A DNA stretch of 64,000 nucleotides, taken from NCBI GenBank assembly GCA_964017065.1, contig OZ024787.1, positions 14,374,453 to 14,438,452 of the forward strand. Reading direction: 5' to 3'. Below, in pieces: positions 61,691 through 64,000 of this stretch. A program made the position numbers and the translations under genes. This stretch comes from Haliclona indistincta (Eukaryota > Porifera > Demospongiae > Haplosclerida > Chalinidae). Each line of letters begins with the position of its first letter. Position 1 is the first letter of the stretch. The notes below the pieces were generated by a model that saw nothing but the letters and a program-made list of their open reading frames with translations, was not told where the DNA came from and searched no databases.

Positions 61691-62499
61691 TTTGTACAGC
61701 CGGACTAGCAGAGTGCATTTTGGATAGCCTTCGACCATACCAAGTTTCAGCCGCGCAGCGTTAGCCATAGCGGAAAGACGAGCCCGCCCGGTAGCGACCA
61801 AGAACGATGGATTAGGGAGATTTTTCTCAGTTGTGTGAACTGTACGAAGCTAAAACTGCTCCAGCAAGCTATCCTGCCCATCTGTGCAGAATCCGTTGCA
61901 TGGATTTCGCCGAGCGATGCCCGTCCGCGATATTACAGCTGTATGCTGCAGGCAGCACCGCTGTAAAATAGCGTACGAGCATCGCTCGGTGAAATCCATG
62001 CAACGGATTCTGCACAGATGGGCAGGATAGCTTGCTGGAGCAGTTTTAGCTTCGTACAGTTCACACAACTGAGAAAAATCTCCCTAATCCATCGTTCTTG
62101 GTCGTCATCGGGCGGGCTCGTCTTTCCGCTATGGCTAACGCTGCGCGGCTGAAACTTGGTATGGTCGAAGGCTATCCATAGACAAGCAAACTGCACTCTG
62201 CTAGTCCGTCTGTACAAATACCCATGGCTAGAAAATAAAGCTACTTGCTAAAGTTAATTCTGGTAACCAGCCACATTAATAATATTCATAATCTGTGGTC
62301 ATGCTAATCATCACTGAGGTTGACTGGGTTGTGTAAACTTGTGAAGTAGAAAATGTCCAACACCATCCTAGGGGGTATATTGACGGTTGCATACTCTTAG
62401 GTAATAAACTCTTGTCGCCATACATTGAGAATTTACAAACCACAAACATTTTACATGTCACATGACTGAATATTAATGCTTCCAACCTCCTCTGTTCAG

Positions 62500-63020
62500 A
62501 CACTAAATGGAGAATATCACGGTTTCTAAACCACGCCTACCATGATTAACAAATCCTAGAGCTGAAGAGATTTTGTTTTGACTTTAGGAATCCATTATTG
62601 GACGACTATGAGACTCAGTGACTACCTCCCATGCAGCGTACTGTACAGCACTTTATGCTACTTGATGGACGGAGCTGCCATCAAGAAGTATAAAGTGCTG
62701 AAAATAATTTTCGTAAATCTAATTTCAACACACAGTTGCCGCACGAAAAATAAAGTCAATTCAAATGATCTGATCTCAAGCAAAGACACATGAGAATATT
62801 GAGTCAAATTATTGTAGAGACACACATTTGCTGTACAAATCAGTTCAAAAATAACCAGCGACAATATTCTCATAATTATTATGATAACTCATAAACTCAT
62901 GTTAGTAGTTATAGTGAGAATAGTGTTACAATATCTATTCATTATACTATAATTCACATCAGTTGAGCTGTGACCATACAACTACCAACAACACAACACT
63001 ACCAGTTGATAATAACACTC
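62500..63020. other. Intron of the ankyrin-Roco gene, no other gene
   Basis: AT-rich. A GCACTTTATGC / GTATAAAGTGCTG inverted pair lies near 62650-62700. Short frames on either strand have no motif. Confidence 0.4.
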
Positions 63021-63121
63021 ACTTTATTACGGAGAGACGGATCTGCTCCTAGTTGAATGAGTAATTTGACAGTATCAAGACGTGCCATAATGGCAGCTTG
63101 ATGTAGTGGAGTGTTACCACT

Positions 63122-64000
63122 CTGTGGAAACAAAAGAGTACAAGTGTCAGTCAAAGCAGTGATGTTTAGTACATGAACACTTTAAAAAGACAATCATCTG
63201 AAAATACAATTTTTGGTTGATAGATCACAGAATGTTTCCAACCCACACATGATAATAAATGCTCACTTGTTACATCAGATCATTTCAATAATATTGACAT
63301 GATCACATGCAATAGTACATGTCTCAATACCTCACAATATTGTATGAATACCAACACACTCGTACCAAGGCACAAACCCTCTCATGAAGGATGGACCAGC
63401 TGTGCAATAAATCTGTTACACACTGTTACATAATCATTAAGTCCATGTACTGATCAGCTATATACGTCAAGTTGATAAGGAGCTACATTGTAGGCATTGA
63501 TAGTGAAATCGATCTGACTGGCTTTCTCCATCATCTGTCTACCACATATATACAGACACACATACGGACATGCAGTGAATTACATGACCCAATGGATACA
63601 GCTGAAAATATCAAAAATAGTGGAGAGAATTACCAAAATATCTATTAAAGGCACAAGGGGGCACGACAAGCTAATTTATTCTGACGTAATGCTGACGTAG
63701 CTTCACGTAGGCAATGATTTAGTAAACCAGAATACATTGCGTTTTTCCTGGTCTGCTACGCCTTTAGAGGACAATTTGACCGGTACGTATGTCGCTAAAT
63801 GGATTCTACTGCCCAAGACCTTTCGTTTAAGCTACCGTACCCCACCCGTACCTCTTTTAGTTTTTGCAGTACAGAGAGATGAAGGTAGAGAATTGGTTGG
63901 CAAAATTATTCACCCAAGAAAGCACCAACGTGATCAAAACAGCATTGCTATCATTCTAGAGCATCGTTCAGTTAATAATGTAAAGAAATTTCAGCTGTGG
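63122..64000. other. Right edge, no firm gene
   Basis: Probably further intron of the ankyrin-Roco gene. A minus-strand stretch at about 63540-63465 (RQMMEKASQIDFTINAYNV) follows a TGGTAG acceptor-like site but runs into a stop, so it is not called. The last 350 bp are GC-richer and may begin another repeat. Confidence 0.35.

Larger units (their letters stand above)
52577..62414. mobile_element. CAAGAG foldback element carrying further insertions, 7-bp TSD TCGCCAT
   Basis: Ends CAAGAGTTCATTACC and GGTAATAAACTCTTG; TCGCCAT flanks at 52570-52576 and 62415-62421. Without its insertions it is a foldback of about 930 bp: the left arm (52577-52666, then 61405-61519 and 61691 onward) pairs with the right arm (about 61950-62414) through GTTGACTGGGTTGTG, TAATATTCATAATCTGTGG and CTTTCCGCTATGGCTAACGC. 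The integrase transposon and a solo LTR are both in the left arm. Confidence 0.8.
52455..62496 (-). mobile_element. Second copy of the CAGAGGAGG element, split by element 52577-62414
   Basis: The pieces 62496-62415 and 52576-52455 together are collinear with the start of 27693-28751 (TIR, GTGACATGTAAAAT, TGTATGGCGA, then CTCTGGACAGAATTTAA, GCAAAGCAGATTAC). The split is exactly at ATGGCGA, duplicated on both sides of the inserted element. Confidence 0.75.
45834..63121 (-). pseudogene. Ankyrin-Roco gene, broken and 3'-truncated (paralogue of 10845-13576)
   Basis: Minus-strand pieces: 63121-63023 (exactly one 33-aa ankyrin repeat, GNTPLHQAA), 52176-52071 (NGKTALDRAREVN), 51769-51713 (S/T/P linker) and 46763-45834 (Roco GTPase). 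The phases fit: 0, then 1, then 1, then 1, so the linker exon joins directly to the Roco exon. The Roco part is about 95% like 11482-13576 but has a 4-bp insertion near 46625, a 1-bp insertion near 46679 and a deletion near 45915. It ends at the position matching 12637, without COR or death domain. It keeps the intact reading across the TATA insertion of the other copy. The 5' end is upstream of 63121, perhaps off the window. The big intron is packed with transposons. Confidence 0.7.

Overview
The window looks like animal nuclear DNA, most probably from a demosponge (Amphimedon-like). That is an inference, based on compact GT-AG introns, head-to-head gene pairs, metazoan-only signalling proteins (TAB1, ZU5 and death domains), intron-rich Roco/ankyrin/death-domain genes and very many foldback DNA transposons. 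No bacterial-style operons, CRISPR array or rRNA is visible.

Left part (1-13.6 kb) is ordinary, gene-dense sequence. A TAB1-like PP2C-fold protein (minus, C-terminus off the left edge) shares an 81-bp promoter with TOMM22 (plus). Next come an ankyrin-repeat gene (minus) and, divergent from it, a secreted chlorophyllase-like alpha/beta hydrolase (plus) whose first intron carries a 61-bp minisatellite built from its own 3' splice site. A Roco-like GTPase with a C-terminal death domain (minus) follows and has a 4-bp frameshift.

Middle (13.8-31.7 kb) is mostly mobile DNA: nested foldback elements, a decayed Helitron (Rep, helicase, OTU protease), a large palindrome with a repeat-filled loop, several MITEs with readable target-site duplications, a tRNA-derived SINE and a LINE reverse-transcriptase tail.

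Right-centre (32.2-43.1 kb) holds one 19-exon minus-strand gene, recovered by hand with every intron phase matching: coiled-coil modules, a CARD-like segment, ZU5, a UPA-like region and a death domain. A 2.9-kb pogo-like transposon with intact ends sits in one intron. It carries a transposase gene and a second gene encoding a HIRAN-like plus Ulp1/C48 cysteine-protease protein.

Right part (45.8-63.1 kb) holds a second Roco copy that is broken and 3'-truncated. By intron phase it belongs to an ankyrin-repeat gene whose exons lie at 51.7, 52.1 and 63.1 kb. The roughly 10.8-kb intron between the last two is filled by a stack of nested elements: a 9-bp-TSD element, inside it a CAAGAG foldback, and inside that an 8.74-kb integrase transposon (6-bp TSD, TAT... 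ends, about 1.2-kb inverted repeats) plus a solo LTR. The integrase transposon has two intact convergent genes: an rve/DDE integrase and a 479-aa protein that begins with a DMAP1-binding-like domain.

The strongest leads are the two intact two-gene transposons with unexpected partner proteins, the splice-site minisatellite, the TAB1-like protein that keeps PP2C metal-binding residues, and a MITE end hairpin whose stem covaries between copies.
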